Shown: positions 46,565-56,392, counted from the first letter of the stretch. The stretch is DNA of 64,000 nt from an uncultured Rikenellaceae bacterium (GCA_944326815.1 CALVFI010000001.1:62001-126000); one strand, 5' to 3'. Made by a program: numbers and translations. The notes: generated by a model not told the origin, from the sequence alone.

Positions 46565-46624
46565 CTACCTCGTGTATAAAGGATGGTGATGATGATGGTG
46601 AATATGCTGCTTTCTTAAAATCAT
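46565..46624 (-). CDS. hisL: Histidine-rich leader peptide of the his operon
   Basis: A 19-codon reading frame that starts ATG at 46624 and ends TAG at 46565, reading MILRKQHIHHHHHHPLYTR. Seven of 19 residues are His, six of them consecutive. It sits about 15 bp after the predicted transcription start and is followed by a terminator-like hairpin before hisG. This is the classical arrangement for ribosome-mediated attenuation: stalling at His codons when charged tRNA-His is scarce lets an antiterminator form. The frame is too short for standard gene callers. Confidence 0.88.
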   Translation of the reverse strand: MILRKQHIHHHHHHPLYTR

Positions 46625-46645
46625 AAATTTCCAATTCAGACAAGG

Positions 46646-46677
46646 CAAATGTAATTCATTTTCTGGAAAAAACAAAA
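46646..46677 (-). promoter_or_regulatory. his operon promoter (TTTTG-N19-TACATTTG)
   Basis: On the minus strand TTTTG at 46677-46673 and TACATTTG at 46653-46646 match the Bacteroidota -33 and -7 consensus with the ideal 19-bp spacing. It is the clearest promoter in the window and lies 22 bp before the leader peptide start codon. Confidence 0.82.
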
Positions 46678-46733
46678 CGAAAAACTATTTTCATACAAAA
46701 TCACGGAAGGTCAGTTCCTCTCTAAACTGCACT

Positions 46734-47354
46734 CTATAGGGTATGGACAATAACACATCCTTCTTGAAGAAGCATTCTCATCTCCCTCTGAGCCTCTCCG
46801 TCTACACATCCGGCCACTACGCCTATCTGATTCTCCGGGCTCATCGAGGTCCAACGATATGCCGTAATGCGAATCTTTTCTCGAAGGTCCAACGCTTTCC
46901 TGCCGGATATTTTATAGAGCGTCTCCTTGGCACACCAAGCAGCTATTCGAAACAGTGGGGTTCCACTCTCCGGGAGCCTCAACTCCTCCTCGGCAAGGTA
47001 ACGTGTGACGAGCTTCTCCGGGTCACGACTTTCGCGTTCGATATCCACGGCACATGGTCGTGAAGAGAAAACAAGCGCAGCCATTCCCGGCGTATGCGAC
47101 ACTCCAATGTATAAGTCACTACCCTTCACACGAGGAGCCCCATGCTCATCATAAAGCACCTCACCCTCCGGAATAAACCTCCGCAGCAATGCGCGCCATG
47201 CCAAGCGCTCCTTACGTCGGGTCTCCGAGGTAAAACCCTCAACAGAGCGCATATCGGACTCCAAGACATAAGAACGCAACGCCTCCTCGCTCTCCGTGAT
47301 TTTCCAGAGGGCCAAAGTCATATCCGCCATTTGCTCTTTAAAACAGAAGGGCAT
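46734..47354 (-). CDS. 4'-phosphopantetheinyl transferase superfamily protein
   Basis: A 206-residue Sfp/AcpT-type enzyme that transfers phosphopantetheine from CoA to carrier proteins. The Mg-binding Asp104 and Glu106 lie in CAVDIERESRD, and the second motif WCAKETLYKISGRK (from residue 140) has Glu144 and a CoA-binding Lys. GVSHTPGMAALVFSS is the usual preceding block. The start MPFCFKEQ resembles typical openings in this phylum. It lies 14 bp downstream of gldE and ends the dcw-linked run of minus-strand genes. The carrier protein could be fatty-acid ACP or one for aryl polyene or flexirubin-type synthesis; context does not decide. Confidence 0.87.
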   Translation of the reverse strand: MPFCFKEQMADMTLALWKITESEEALRSYVLESDMRSVEGFTSETRRKERLAWRALLRRFIPEGEVLYDEHGAPRVKGSDLYIGVSHTPGMAALVFSSRPCAVDIERESRDPEKLVTRYLAEEELRLPESGTPLFRIAAWCAKETLYKISGRKALDLREKIRITAYRWTSMSPENQIGVVAGCVDGEAQREMRMLLQEGCVIVHTL

Positions 47355-47368
47355 CGGAGAAAGTCCTG

Positions 47369-48664
47369 TTACCGTTTGATATTCACTCGCACCTTGGAGA
47401 TTCGACGGCCCTCCAAAGCCTCCACCGTAAACAACACGCCACGTGAGGAGACATACTCGCCCTTGCGCAGAAAGTCGCGTTTGAGTTCGAGCATCAACCC
47501 CGCAACTGTTTCAGCGCCACCCCGCACATCTTTGAAGTAATCCTCCTCGAGTCCCACCACCCGTTCGAAGTCATTCAGATGGGCCTTGCCGTCGAAAATA
47601 TAATTATTCTCGTCGAGTTTCTTATAATAGGTAGGCTCTTCGACATCCGACTCATCGGTAATCTCGCCTACAATCTCTTCCAGAATATCCTCCAGCGACA
47701 CCAACCCCTGCGTAGCTCCGTACTCATCCACGACAATTGCCATATGCACCTTATCGTTTTGGAACTCCTCCAGCAAATCGTTGATTTTCTTGTGTTCCGG
47801 AACGAAGTAGGGTTTCCGGAGATATTTCTGCCAGTCGAAGTCTTCCCCCTCGCCGATATAGGGCAACATATCCTTCACATAAAGCACGCCCCGAATATCA
47901 TCCAGATTCTCCTCATAGACTGGAATACGGGAAAAACCGGACTGGATAATCACCTCCTTAACATGCACAAACGTATCGGCGATGTCGAGTGCCACGATAT
48001 CCATGCGCAGTTTCATGATTTCCTGCACCTCCGTATTGACAAAGTTAACGATGCCGGAGAGCATCTGTTTCTCCTCAGCGGTCTGATTGCCTGTAATTTC
48101 GATGGCATTCGAAAGTTCATCCATCGAGATATTCACCTTTTTGCGGGCAACAATCTCATTAAACTTATTGCTCGACCGAATCAGAACAGTGGCAAACGGT
48201 TTGAACACCTTTACCAATCCGGAAAGCGGGACAGACACGAAACGTGCAAAACGCAACGGATTATACGCGGCAAATATCTTCGGCATAATCTCCCCGAAAA
48301 GCAACAACAAGAAGGTGACAATGACCACTTTGATAACAAAAGCCCAGACCGGAGACAAAAAAGTCCCCAAACGGTCGATGATATTGTCACACAGCATCAC
48401 GATGCAGATATTCACCAGATTATTGGCGATCAACACCGTAGCCAGCAGATAGTCTTGTTTGGCCAACAGATCGAGAATCGCTTTGCTTCTCTTTGAATGA
48501 TGTTTCCGAATCGTGTTGATATTTGCTGGCGAGAGTGAAAAAAACGAAGTCTCGGATCCCGACACCAAGGCCGAGCAGATCAACAGCAGAAACAAAACCA
48601 CAAAAAGGACGATGATCTGCGGATCAAAAGGATAAAAGCTAAAAATATGGGCGGACGTATCCAA
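47369..48664 (-). CDS. gldE: GldE-type CBS/CorC-domain membrane protein
   Basis: A 431-residue protein of the HlyC/CorC family. Its N-terminal DUF21 membrane domain (to ~residue 190) has IVLFVVLFLLLICSALVSGSETSFFSLSPA and GEIMPKIFAAYNP. Two CBS domains (~205-330; RIPVYEENLDDIRGVLYVKD, MAIVVDEYGATQGLVSLEDILEEIVGEI) and a CorC_HlyC transporter-associated domain end it. It starts with TTG at 48664, the only possible start because an in-frame stop lies two codons upstream. GldE was named for gliding, but orthologues occur in non-gliding Bacteroidales, often near ftsZ. A metal-transport or envelope role is likely. Confidence 0.88.
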   Translation of the reverse strand: MDTSAHIFSFYPFDPQIIVLFVVLFLLLICSALVSGSETSFFSLSPANINTIRKHHSKRSKAILDLLAKQDYLLATVLIANNLVNICIVMLCDNIIDRLGTFLSPVWAFVIKVVIVTFLLLLFGEIMPKIFAAYNPLRFARFVSVPLSGLVKVFKPFATVLIRSSNKFNEIVARKKVNISMDELSNAIEITGNQTAEEKQMLSGIVNFVNTEVQEIMKLRMDIVALDIADTFVHVKEVIIQSGFSRIPVYEENLDDIRGVLYVKDMLPYIGEGEDFDWQKYLRKPYFVPEHKKINDLLEEFQNDKVHMAIVVDEYGATQGLVSLEDILEEIVGEITDESDVEEPTYYKKLDENNYIFDGKAHLNDFERVVGLEEDYFKDVRGGAETVAGLMLELKRDFLRKGEYVSSRGVLFTVEALEGRRISKVRVNIKR

Positions 48665-48673
48665 TAGTCAAGG

Positions 48674-49978
48674 TTATTTGTTCAACTCATCGAAAAGCGA
48701 ATGGTGCCCGGCATTTTTGTCCGGTTTCGGGGCCTCTTCTTTCAATTTGATACGTCCCACGCCTCGTGAAGAGTCATCCACGAATTTCACCTTGCGGCGC
48801 ACATATGCCGGCGTATTGATAATGCGCTCGATATCAGCGTAACGGGTATTCTCTTCAATGACGATCATCTTCGAGGCTTCGGGCAAAGTTGGCTCCTCCC
48901 GTCCTTTCACACGACCTATCGGCCCCTGGAACGGATCGGCTGGAGGCGTCCAACGGCGTTTGGCATTCGATGCCCCTGCGATCGGCTCCACGGGAATCGA
49001 AGGATTTCCCTCCTCCGTCATCTTAAAACCAGTAGCGATCACCGTCAATTCAATGTCGTCTCCGAGCAACTCATTCCGCCCGGCTCCCCAAATGATATTA
49101 GCATTCTTACCGGCCTGTGCCTGAATATAGTCGAGAATCTGTGTCGACTCAGCCAGAGTGATCTCCTCATTGCCATAAGCGATATTAAACAGGATACTGG
49201 TCGCCCCATCAATGGCATTATGGTTCAACAGAGGAGAGGAGAGAGCCTCTTCAGCCGCATGCAGCGCACGATCCTCGCCCCCGGCCTTCCCCGATCCCAT
49301 CAGGGCAACGCCACTATCCTTCATCACTGTAGTAACATCGGCAAAATCGACGTTCACAATACCCGGCCGAGTAATGATCTCCGCGATACCCTTGGCTGCC
49401 GTAGCCAATATATCGTTGGCTTTCCCGAACGCTTCCGTAATCGGCAACTCGCCGTAGATCTCCTGAATGTTTTCATTATTGATAATCAGCAACGAGTCGA
49501 CCCCCTTCTTCAACTCCTCCAGACCACTCAGTGCATTCTTCATACGCGTCGGCCCTTCCGAAGCATAGGGAACCGTCACGATCGCCACCGTCAGGATTCC
49601 CATATCACGAGCCGCCTTGGCAATGACCGGAGCTGCTCCCGTACCGGTACCGCCTCCCATACCAGCAGTAACGAAGACCATCTTCGTCCCCTCGCGCTTG
49701 AATATATCGGTAATTTCATTTAGACTTTCAATCGCCGCAGCACGTCCCTTCTCCGGAACGTTACCGGCACCGAGTCCCGTTCCCAGTTGCACCTTGATCG
49801 GCACAAGACTCCGATCGAGCGCCTGTTTATCGGTGTTGCACACCATGAACGACACATCCTTGATCCCAAGATCGAACATGTGATTCACGGCATTGCCGCC
49901 AGCGCCCCCGATGCCCGCCACCATGATGATCGACGGAGTCACCTTCTCGATATCAAACTCTATCAACTCCTCTACCAT
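48674..49978 (-). CDS. ftsZ: Cell division GTPase FtsZ
   Basis: A 434-residue tubulin homologue that assembles the Z-ring at midcell. The GTP-binding signature [10 protein letters not shown] begins at residue 108, [15 protein letters not shown] opens the nucleotide domain, and the T7-loop [11 protein letters not shown] carries the catalytic Asp contributed to the neighbouring subunit. After ~residue 330 comes a variable linker and a C-terminal tail [10 protein letters not shown]. It lies 23 bp downstream of ftsA at the end of the core dcw cluster and 9 bp before gldE. Confidence 0.98.
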   Translation of the reverse strand: MVEELIEFDIEKVTPSIIMVAGIGGAGGNAVNHMFDLGIKDVSFMVCNTDKQALDRSLVPIKVQLGTGLGAGNVPEKGRAAAIESLNEITDIFKREGTKMVFVTAGMGGGTGTGAAPVIAKAARDMGILTVAIVTVPYASEGPTRMKNALSGLEELKKGVDSLLIINNENIQEIYGELPITEAFGKANDILATAAKGIAEIITRPGIVNVDFADVTTVMKDSGVALMGSGKAGGEDRALHAAEEALSSPLLNHNAIDGATSILFNIAYGNEEITLAESTQILDYIQAQAGKNANIIWGAGRNELLGDDIELTVIATGFKMTEEGNPSIPVEPIAGASNAKRRWTPPADPFQGPIGRVKGREEPTLPEASKMIVIEENTRYADIERIINTPAYVRRKVKFVDDSSRGVGRIKLKEEAPKPDKNAGHHSLFDELNK

Positions 49979-50001
49979 AAGGTTTCCTTTCTCCCGGATC
50001 T

Positions 50002-51477
50002 TTAAACAATCTTATTATCGTCGTCCAATATATCCGACCCCATATCGAAGGTATCCTCCAGGGTCTTTTTCCCTTTATCGATCAGATTCTGGAGCCAGCC
50101 TTTCTTCTTGCTCTTTCTCACTTTCCGGCCACTCTGTTTCACCTCCTCCGGATTATCATCGGCAAACGGGTCGGTTTTCGGGTCTACATCTTCCGCCGGT
50201 TCAGTTTTCGTGCGCTGAATCGGATTAAACACTTCGCGAACCTCTTCCGCCGACATATAAGCACGCCCCTTATTCTCTGACCGTGATTTATTTGCGTTCG
50301 ATACACGAATGGTCGTTTTCGTTTCAATACCGCTCTTCAGACCTTCATACAAAAGACCTACGACAGCAGCCATCCGAGGATCGGCGACCTTCTCTTTGGA
50401 GACATCGTCCACCACTACGTCCGGCATAGCAATCCGGACCTCCATCCCCGTACGCTCCTGAAACAAGGTCTTGATCTCTTTGAGTTGAGCACAACCACCC
50501 GTAAGGATCATTCCCGCGCTGAGTTTTCCCTCATAACCGGCTACTTTGATCTCCTCAACCACGTAATCCGCAATATCCGTCAAACGGGCTTCAATGATCG
50601 ACGCAAGGTTCTGAAACGAAATCTCCTTATAGTCATGTGGTGTACGGCCCGGAACCTTTACCAGTTTCTCACTGTCTACCAACGAAGGCACAGCACAGCC
50701 ATATTTCACTTTAAGTTCTTCCACATGGCGATCCATAATCCCATAGGCACGGATATCCCGATTGATCGTCTCGGCACCTATCGGAATTACCCCTACATAA
50801 CGCATAATACCGTCCTGATAGATCACCAGATCGGTCGTTCCTGCCCCCAAATCGACCACAGCCACACCCAGGTCTTTCTCATCCGGGAACGTAACGGCTT
50901 CAGCCGCCACCAACGGATTGATGAACAATTTCTCCTGACGGATATTCACCTTCTGAAAAGCCTTATCCAGACGAGAGAGAATCGTATGATCACCGATAAT
51001 CAGATTAAACGTCGAGCCCAAGGTCTTACCGAACATCCCTACCGGATCGGCGACCTCCTCCTCGTTATCTACCAGATAGTGCTGGGGAACGATGTGCATG
51101 AGTTTATAACCATCGGGTGCCTGCACATTGCGCATGCTTTCGTTGAGTTTCACGACATCCTCCTCACAGATCTCGCCATCACGACCTCCTACATAAACAT
51201 AATATGGGTGTTTGGCACACTTGATATGACTGCCCGAGATGCCAGTCACCGCCTCCGTAATACCGATACCCAACCGCTCTTCGATCTCGGTCACCGCCTC
51301 TTTGAGCGATTGTGCCGCCAACTCAACGTTTTTCACCTCGCCGCGCGACACTCCCTTCGACTCCTTCACCACCACATCTTCCACCGAAATCCGACCATCG
51401 GCTGTTCGACTTCCGACCGCCACAGCCACATGACTGCTTCCCAGGTCGATAGCTACTATGTAGTTATTCTTTTCCAC
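50002..51477 (-). CDS. ftsA: Cell division protein FtsA
   Basis: A 491-residue actin-like ATPase that tethers FtsZ to the membrane. The phosphate-1 loop YIVAIDLGSSHVAVAVG, SHS2 (domain 1C) region with TGISGSHIKC, VAVVDLGAGTTDLVIYQ and AGMILTGGCAQLKEI are complete. The C-terminal ~110 residues are a charged linker followed by an amphipathic helix KKGWLQNLIDKGKKTLED, the likely membrane anchor. The start codon is GTG at 51477, 15 bp after the ftsQ stop. The long C-terminal extension is common in this phylum. Confidence 0.96.
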   Translation of the reverse strand: MEKNNYIVAIDLGSSHVAVAVGSRTADGRISVEDVVVKESKGVSRGEVKNVELAAQSLKEAVTEIEERLGIGITEAVTGISGSHIKCAKHPYYVYVGGRDGEICEEDVVKLNESMRNVQAPDGYKLMHIVPQHYLVDNEEEVADPVGMFGKTLGSTFNLIIGDHTILSRLDKAFQKVNIRQEKLFINPLVAAEAVTFPDEKDLGVAVVDLGAGTTDLVIYQDGIMRYVGVIPIGAETINRDIRAYGIMDRHVEELKVKYGCAVPSLVDSEKLVKVPGRTPHDYKEISFQNLASIIEARLTDIADYVVEEIKVAGYEGKLSAGMILTGGCAQLKEIKTLFQERTGMEVRIAMPDVVVDDVSKEKVADPRMAAVVGLLYEGLKSGIETKTTIRVSNANKSRSENKGRAYMSAEEVREVFNPIQRTKTEPAEDVDPKTDPFADDNPEEVKQSGRKVRKSKKKGWLQNLIDKGKKTLEDTFDMGSDILDDDNKIV

Positions 51478-51492
51478 GTTCGTTCAACTCTA

Positions 51493-52338
51493 TTATTTTG
51501 TGCAGACTACTTGACCTTTGTACTTAAGATTAATCGTCCGGTACGCATCCCACCCTTCCCGGTTCAACACACGACGATAAAACAACATGAGTTTATCGAG
51601 CTTCTGCTGTACGTCATCCAAGGAACCGAAAGCCACCACATGACTCCCAATCCGCGGAACAATCTCTACCTCAGGCTCTTCCCATTGCTTTCGTCCGTCG
51701 TTTCCCATTCGGTTTTTCACCTGAACCTGAACGATCTGGGCGTTCCAGAAACTATTATCCCTAATTAATTTTACAAAATTAATCAGTTTAATGAAAAATA
51801 GGTAATTTTCGGACACTTTTTTCCCATCTCCCTGCAAGAGTGCCTCATAGCTACCAATAAAGTCTCGTTCGAACGGCAAGCTAAAATTCCCGGTAATCAC
51901 AGGTACATACAATACACAATGACGTTGCGGTGGTAGAATCCATCCGTCATCCGTAACATAAAAGTTATAGCCGTTCACCGTATTGACGCGTGCGATCGGC
52001 ATACGTTGCGACAAGTCGATATGCAAAATCCCTGTCAGATCCGTATATACACGAACACTTTTGACAAAGCCTCGGCGGGCGATCATCTGCCGGATTCGTT
52101 CCGTATCTACCCGATCGATCTCCGTATTCCGCAGATCGAAACCCTCCTGCTCCAACCATAGCTTCACCATATCGGGAGTAATGACCCCGATACGGGCCTC
52201 GTCGAGCACCGTAACCTGAACGTCGCGAACCAGTTGGTCTTTCTTTTCCCGCGCACAGAGTCGTGCAGCAAAGATCAGATACGCCAACAACCCGCACCAT
52301 ATCAACACGCTCAAAAATATGTGCCACGTCCGCTTCAT
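51493..52338 (-). CDS. ftsQ: Cell division protein FtsQ
   Basis: A 281-residue bitopic membrane protein. A short cytoplasmic tail and one membrane segment (FLSVLIWCGLLAYLIFAARL) precede a POTRA-like region (residues ~38-110, VQVTVLDEARIGVITPDMVKLWL, with FVKSVRVYTDLTGILHIDLSQR). A beta domain follows with ARVNTVNGYNFYVTDDGWILP. It links FtsA/FtsZ to the septal peptidoglycan synthase FtsWI. Sequence similarity across phyla is low; identification rests on the POTRA pattern and the position between murC and ftsA. Confidence 0.9.
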   Translation of the reverse strand: MKRTWHIFLSVLIWCGLLAYLIFAARLCAREKKDQLVRDVQVTVLDEARIGVITPDMVKLWLEQEGFDLRNTEIDRVDTERIRQMIARRGFVKSVRVYTDLTGILHIDLSQRMPIARVNTVNGYNFYVTDDGWILPPQRHCVLYVPVITGNFSLPFERDFIGSYEALLQGDGKKVSENYLFFIKLINFVKLIRDNSFWNAQIVQVQVKNRMGNDGRKQWEEPEVEIVPRIGSHVVAFGSLDDVQQKLDKLMLFYRRVLNREGWDAYRTINLKYKGQVVCTK

Positions 52339-52442
52339 ATCGTTTTATCCCCTGTTTCGTCCTATCTAATCGAACCGGAATCTACCAGTCCCAATATCCA
52401 CCAACACCTTCCTGTATTCCGTTCTCCAGTCACCTTCTCACC

Positions 52443-53846
52443 TCATTTCATCCGACACTCCCGCAACATCTCCGCCAAAGGTTCGCAATAATTGTCAATA
52501 TTACCTGCTCCGAACGTAACCAACACATCTACGGGGTGCTCCGACACCTCCTGAACCAAATCCTCCTTCGGAATCAACCGATACGGAACCGTAAGACGGT
52601 CGGCGATAATCTGCGAAGTGATTCCCTCGATCGGCAGTTCCCGGGCCGGATAGATCGGCAACAGGATCACCTCGTCGGCATGCGACAGTGCCTCGGCGAA
52701 CTCCGGATAAAGGTCCCGGGTTCGCGTATAAAGATGGGGTTGGAACACCGCCGTCAATCGTCGCCCGGGGAACATCCTCTTGACCGATGTGATCGTTGCG
52801 GCCAATTCCCGCGGATGATGCGCATAATCATCCATATAGACCACCTCCGGGGTATTGATGTAAAAGTCGAAACGACGTTTCACCCCCGTAAAAGCAGCCA
52901 ATGCCGCTTTGAGTCTACCTTCATCAAATCCGGCAACCCACACCAGAGCCACAGCGGCCACGGCATTTTCGACATTCACCCAGCCAGGCACTCCCAACGT
53001 ACACCCTTCGAGTACCCGATCCGGACAGACAATGTCAAAACGATAATGGCCGCCTTCGAGCAACTCAACATTCTTCGCATAGAAATCAGGTGTTGGACCT
53101 TGTGCTGGGGAGTCGTATGCATACCGATAGACGGTAATCTCGGTATTATCCAGGACAATATCGACCCCTTGCTTAATGATCAGCGTACCACCGGGTTTAA
53201 TCTGCCGCACGAACTGTGAAAAAGCCTCCTTCACCGCCTCGTGCGTACCGTAGATATCCAGATGATCGGCATCGGCCGAGGTAATGACCGCCGCATCGGG
53301 ATGCAGACGCAGAAAAGAACGATCGAACTCATCAGCCTCTACGGCCAGCCTCTTTCCCGCTCCCAACACAAGATTGCTTCCGAAATTTTTCGAGATACCG
53401 CCGAGGAATGCACTGCCGCATCCGACACGACCATCCTCTACACCCGCTTCATGATTGAGCCATGCAGTAAGGGTTGTCGTGGTAGTTTTTCCGTGTGTCC
53501 CGGCCACAGCCATCACATATTTCCCCGCAGAGATATGTCCTAACATCTCGGATCGCTTCTCAATCTGGAATCCTCGCTCTCGGAACCAGGCCCATTCGGC
53601 ATGATCCGCCGGAATGGCAGGCGTATAGACGACCAATGTCGTCGCCGGATCACGAAATGGCTCGGCAATCAACATCGGATCATCCTCATAATGAATCGAA
53701 GCCCCTTCCCGTTCCAGTTCTGCCGTCAAGGCCGTAGGGGTGCGGTCATATCCGGCGACCCGCCGGCCTTCATGCAGAAAATAGCGGGCAATGGCGCTCA
53801 TGCCAATTCCTCCGATCCCTAAAAAATAGATATTCTCGTAGTTCAT
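52443..53846 (-). CDS. murC: UDP-N-acetylmuramate--L-alanine ligase
   Basis: A 467-residue Mur ligase that adds L-Ala to UDP-MurNAc. The Rossmann-like N-terminus has IYFLGIGGIGMSAIARYF, the ATP site is GTHGKTTTT with Lys120, and DYAHHPRELAATITSVKRMFPGRRL and FQPHLYTRTRDL mark the C-terminal domain. It lies 15 bp after murG and 104 bp before ftsQ, the widest gap within this cluster. It acts in the cytoplasm at the first amino-acid addition of peptidoglycan precursor synthesis. Confidence 0.97.
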   Translation of the reverse strand: MNYENIYFLGIGGIGMSAIARYFLHEGRRVAGYDRTPTALTAELEREGASIHYEDDPMLIAEPFRDPATTLVVYTPAIPADHAEWAWFRERGFQIEKRSEMLGHISAGKYVMAVAGTHGKTTTTTLTAWLNHEAGVEDGRVGCGSAFLGGISKNFGSNLVLGAGKRLAVEADEFDRSFLRLHPDAAVITSADADHLDIYGTHEAVKEAFSQFVRQIKPGGTLIIKQGVDIVLDNTEITVYRYAYDSPAQGPTPDFYAKNVELLEGGHYRFDIVCPDRVLEGCTLGVPGWVNVENAVAAVALVWVAGFDEGRLKAALAAFTGVKRRFDFYINTPEVVYMDDYAHHPRELAATITSVKRMFPGRRLTAVFQPHLYTRTRDLYPEFAEALSHADEVILLPIYPARELPIEGITSQIIADRLTVPYRLIPKEDLVQEVSEHPVDVLVTFGAGNIDNYCEPLAEMLRECRMK

Positions 53847-53860
53847 TTTCTGTCCCTATT

Positions 53861-54973
53861 TCAATGTTTTCCGACCGTTTCAACAATCTGATCGACAATG
53901 CGGTCAGCCGAATCTGCGATGCCAAGTGCACGCATATTGCGCGTCAATACGTCGCGCCGCGCGGGATCGGCAAGCAACTCACGCGCTGCGGGGATCACCC
54001 GTTCAACCGCCTCGCTATCCTTGACCCACAGTGCTGCCTCCTTCTCCACCAAAGCCAGTGCATTTTTCGTCTGATGGTCCTCCGCCACATTGGGGGAGGG
54101 CACAAAAATCGTCGGCTTACCGATCAGGCACAGCTCCGATACCGTACCCGCTCCGGAACGGGACACCACCACATCCGCCACGGCATAGGCATAATCCATC
54201 CGTTCGATGAATGCTCCACGCCAGATTCCTGCGCTACTGCGGGTCGACATATAGGCTGCCATCTCCTGTTCATAAATGCGCCCCGTTTGCCAGATTACCT
54301 GCAGATCGCCTCGGCCGGTAATATCATCCACCCAACGTTTCATCATATTGTTCAGCGTACGTGTTCCCAGGCTGCCACCTACGACCAGCACGGTGGGCTT
54401 CGTCGCGTCCAGTCCGAAATAGCGAAACCCCTCTTCGCGTTTTTCCATCACATCTCCGAATCCACCGCGCAACGGATTGCCAGTCATCACGATCCGATCG
54501 GCCCGAAAAAACCGCTCCATATGATCGTATGCGACACAAACACGACGTGCACGGCGTCCCAAAATCTTATTGGTCACGCCGGCATAGGAGTTCTGCTCCT
54601 GAATGATGGTCGGCAACCCCATCATCTGGGCACTCCAGAGCACGGGAGCACTGGCATAACCGCCGAATCCCACTACAATATCGGCGCCGAACTCCCGGAT
54701 GGTCCGGCGCGCCTTCATTACACTCCGCAGAACCTTCACGGGCAACGCCAGGTTACGGAGCGTCAATTTACGCTGCAGACCGGCAACCGGCAACCCTACG
54801 ATTCGATAGCCGAGAGCAGGGACCTTCTCCATCTCCATCTTACCCTCGGCTCCGACAAAGAGAATCTCCACATCATCGCCGAATCGGCGTTTCAATGCCT
54901 CCGCCACAGCTACAGCCGGGTAAATATGTCCTCCCGTACCGCCTCCACTCAATATCACTTTATACGGTTTCAT
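53861..54973 (-). CDS. murG: UDP-GlcNAc:lipid I N-acetylglucosaminyltransferase
   Basis: A 370-residue GT28 enzyme that converts lipid I to lipid II on the inner face of the membrane. The glycine-rich ILSGGGTGGHIYPAVAVAEAL, the second one VVGGSLGTRTLNNM, and the donor-site SRSGAGTVSELCLIGKPTIFVP are present. I start at the ATG at 54973, where MKPYKVILSGGGTGGH matches family openings, rather than 11 codons upstream. It is between ftsW and murC. Confidence 0.97.
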   Translation of the reverse strand: MKPYKVILSGGGTGGHIYPAVAVAEALKRRFGDDVEILFVGAEGKMEMEKVPALGYRIVGLPVAGLQRKLTLRNLALPVKVLRSVMKARRTIREFGADIVVGFGGYASAPVLWSAQMMGLPTIIQEQNSYAGVTNKILGRRARRVCVAYDHMERFFRADRIVMTGNPLRGGFGDVMEKREEGFRYFGLDATKPTVLVVGGSLGTRTLNNMMKRWVDDITGRGDLQVIWQTGRIYEQEMAAYMSTRSSAGIWRGAFIERMDYAYAVADVVVSRSGAGTVSELCLIGKPTIFVPSPNVAEDHQTKNALALVEKEAALWVKDSEAVERVIPAARELLADPARRDVLTRNMRALGIADSADRIVDQIVETVGKH

Positions 54974-55084
54974 TTCTATTTCGATATTCAATTTCTTATA
55001 TTTCAAACTTATTCTGTTCCCATTTCACCCCCTTATTCTGCACCACGCGCTTCGCCCTTTGAGGTTCACACCGATGATTCGCGT

Positions 55085-56386
55085 CTACGCCGGATCTTTC
55101 ATATCGAGCGTCTTCTCCTCCACCTGACGGCTCACGCCGAGAATCATCCCCAGAGCCAACGATGTAAAGAGCATGGACGATCCTCCCAGACTGATCAACG
55201 GCAGGGTCTGTCCCGTCACCGGGAAGAGATTCACCGACACCAGCATATTGAAAATCGCCTGTAACACGATCATCACCCCCAAGCCAAGCACCAGCAGACT
55301 CGGAAAGGCCTTTTCACATTTCTGAAAGATAACAATGGTCCGGAAAAATATCCACAAATAGAGCGACAACACCACAAAACTGCCGATTAATCCATACTCC
55401 TCCACAATAAAGGCATAGGCAAAATCCGAATAGGAGTGCGGCAGATTGGCCCGTTGAGTACTATGTCCCGGCCCTTTGCCGAAGATCCCGCCCGAAGCGA
55501 TGGCAATCTTCGCCTGTTCCACCTGCAGGTCGTCATCCTTATCGCGTCCCGTACGCGAGCCCTCGGCCTGTTCGATACCCACAAAACTTTTCAGACGGTT
55601 CACCCAGGTCTCGGCACGTCCCACGCCTGCCGCATTCATCACAAAAAGCGCCAGCACAAGCACCACCACGACCAGCCGCACCAACCGCCACAACTCTCTC
55701 ACCCGCACACGCCCGATATAGAGCATCACCAGACAGGTAAAAAAGGTAATCGCAGCCGTAGAAAAGTTCGAAAAGAAAATCGCGGAACAGGCCAGAACGA
55801 CCGGAAAAAGCAACGGAAGCGTCGTCTCGAACCAAACCTCCCGATTGGCCCGGCGTTGTCGTTCGGTCATCCGTCCCGTACCGAACAACACGGGCAGCAG
55901 AGGCGTCTTACTGATTGTCTTTTGCCGTTTGGCGAGTTGCCGGGCCAGGACCAGAATCAGGGTCACCTTCAAGAAGTCCGACGGCTGAAACGTATAGCTG
56001 GTTCCGGGGATTCGGAGCCACCGGGATGCGTCATTCAGATTCACCCCCACGAAAAAGGTCAGCGCCATCAGGCAGAGTGCAAAAATGAACAACAACCGCG
56101 CATACCGTGCGTAGGTCTGATACTTAATCCGGTGGACGATATAGATCACACCGAACCCCAGCACCATGAAACGAAACTGATTGATAATATAATGCGACGT
56201 ATCGCCTCCGACCTTTTTATAAGCCATTGAGGCGGTCGACGAATAGACTACCAACAACGACACCACGGCCAGTGCGGCAATGACGATCCAGAGGACCTTA
56301 TCGCCCCCGAAAATCCGATCGGCCAGTCTTTTCTCCCTGACGGCCGTCGTTGTGCCATTTGTTGGTTCTTCCGTTTGTCCCTGCAT
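55085..56386 (-). CDS. ftsW: SEDS-family peptidoglycan polymerase FtsW
   Basis: A 433-residue membrane protein with about ten helices, the septal glycan polymerase partner of FtsI. SEDS blocks seen are VYSSTASMAYKKVGGDTSHYIINQ, GTSYTFQPSDFLKVTLILVLARQLA and, near the end, FPVTGQTLPLISLGGSSMLFTSLALGMIL. The loop near residues 245-300 includes GIFGKGPGHSTQRANLPHSYSDFAYAFIVEE, which carries the conserved catalytic-loop pattern. RodA is excluded by location beside murD and murG. It starts 6 bp after murD. Confidence 0.95.
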   Translation of the reverse strand: MQGQTEEPTNGTTTAVREKRLADRIFGGDKVLWIVIAALAVVSLLVVYSSTASMAYKKVGGDTSHYIINQFRFMVLGFGVIYIVHRIKYQTYARYARLLFIFALCLMALTFFVGVNLNDASRWLRIPGTSYTFQPSDFLKVTLILVLARQLAKRQKTISKTPLLPVLFGTGRMTERQRRANREVWFETTLPLLFPVVLACSAIFFSNFSTAAITFFTCLVMLYIGRVRVRELWRLVRLVVVVLVLALFVMNAAGVGRAETWVNRLKSFVGIEQAEGSRTGRDKDDDLQVEQAKIAIASGGIFGKGPGHSTQRANLPHSYSDFAYAFIVEEYGLIGSFVVLSLYLWIFFRTIVIFQKCEKAFPSLLVLGLGVMIVLQAIFNMLVSVNLFPVTGQTLPLISLGGSSMLFTSLALGMILGVSRQVEEKTLDMKDPA

Positions 56387-56392
56387 CGTATT

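Noticed and set aside
46575..46605. Short tandem GAT/GTG repeats resembling a microsatellite or array
   Set aside because: On the minus strand this is the run of His codons in the his leader peptide. There is no spacer-repeat structure, so it is not a CRISPR or an independent repeat.
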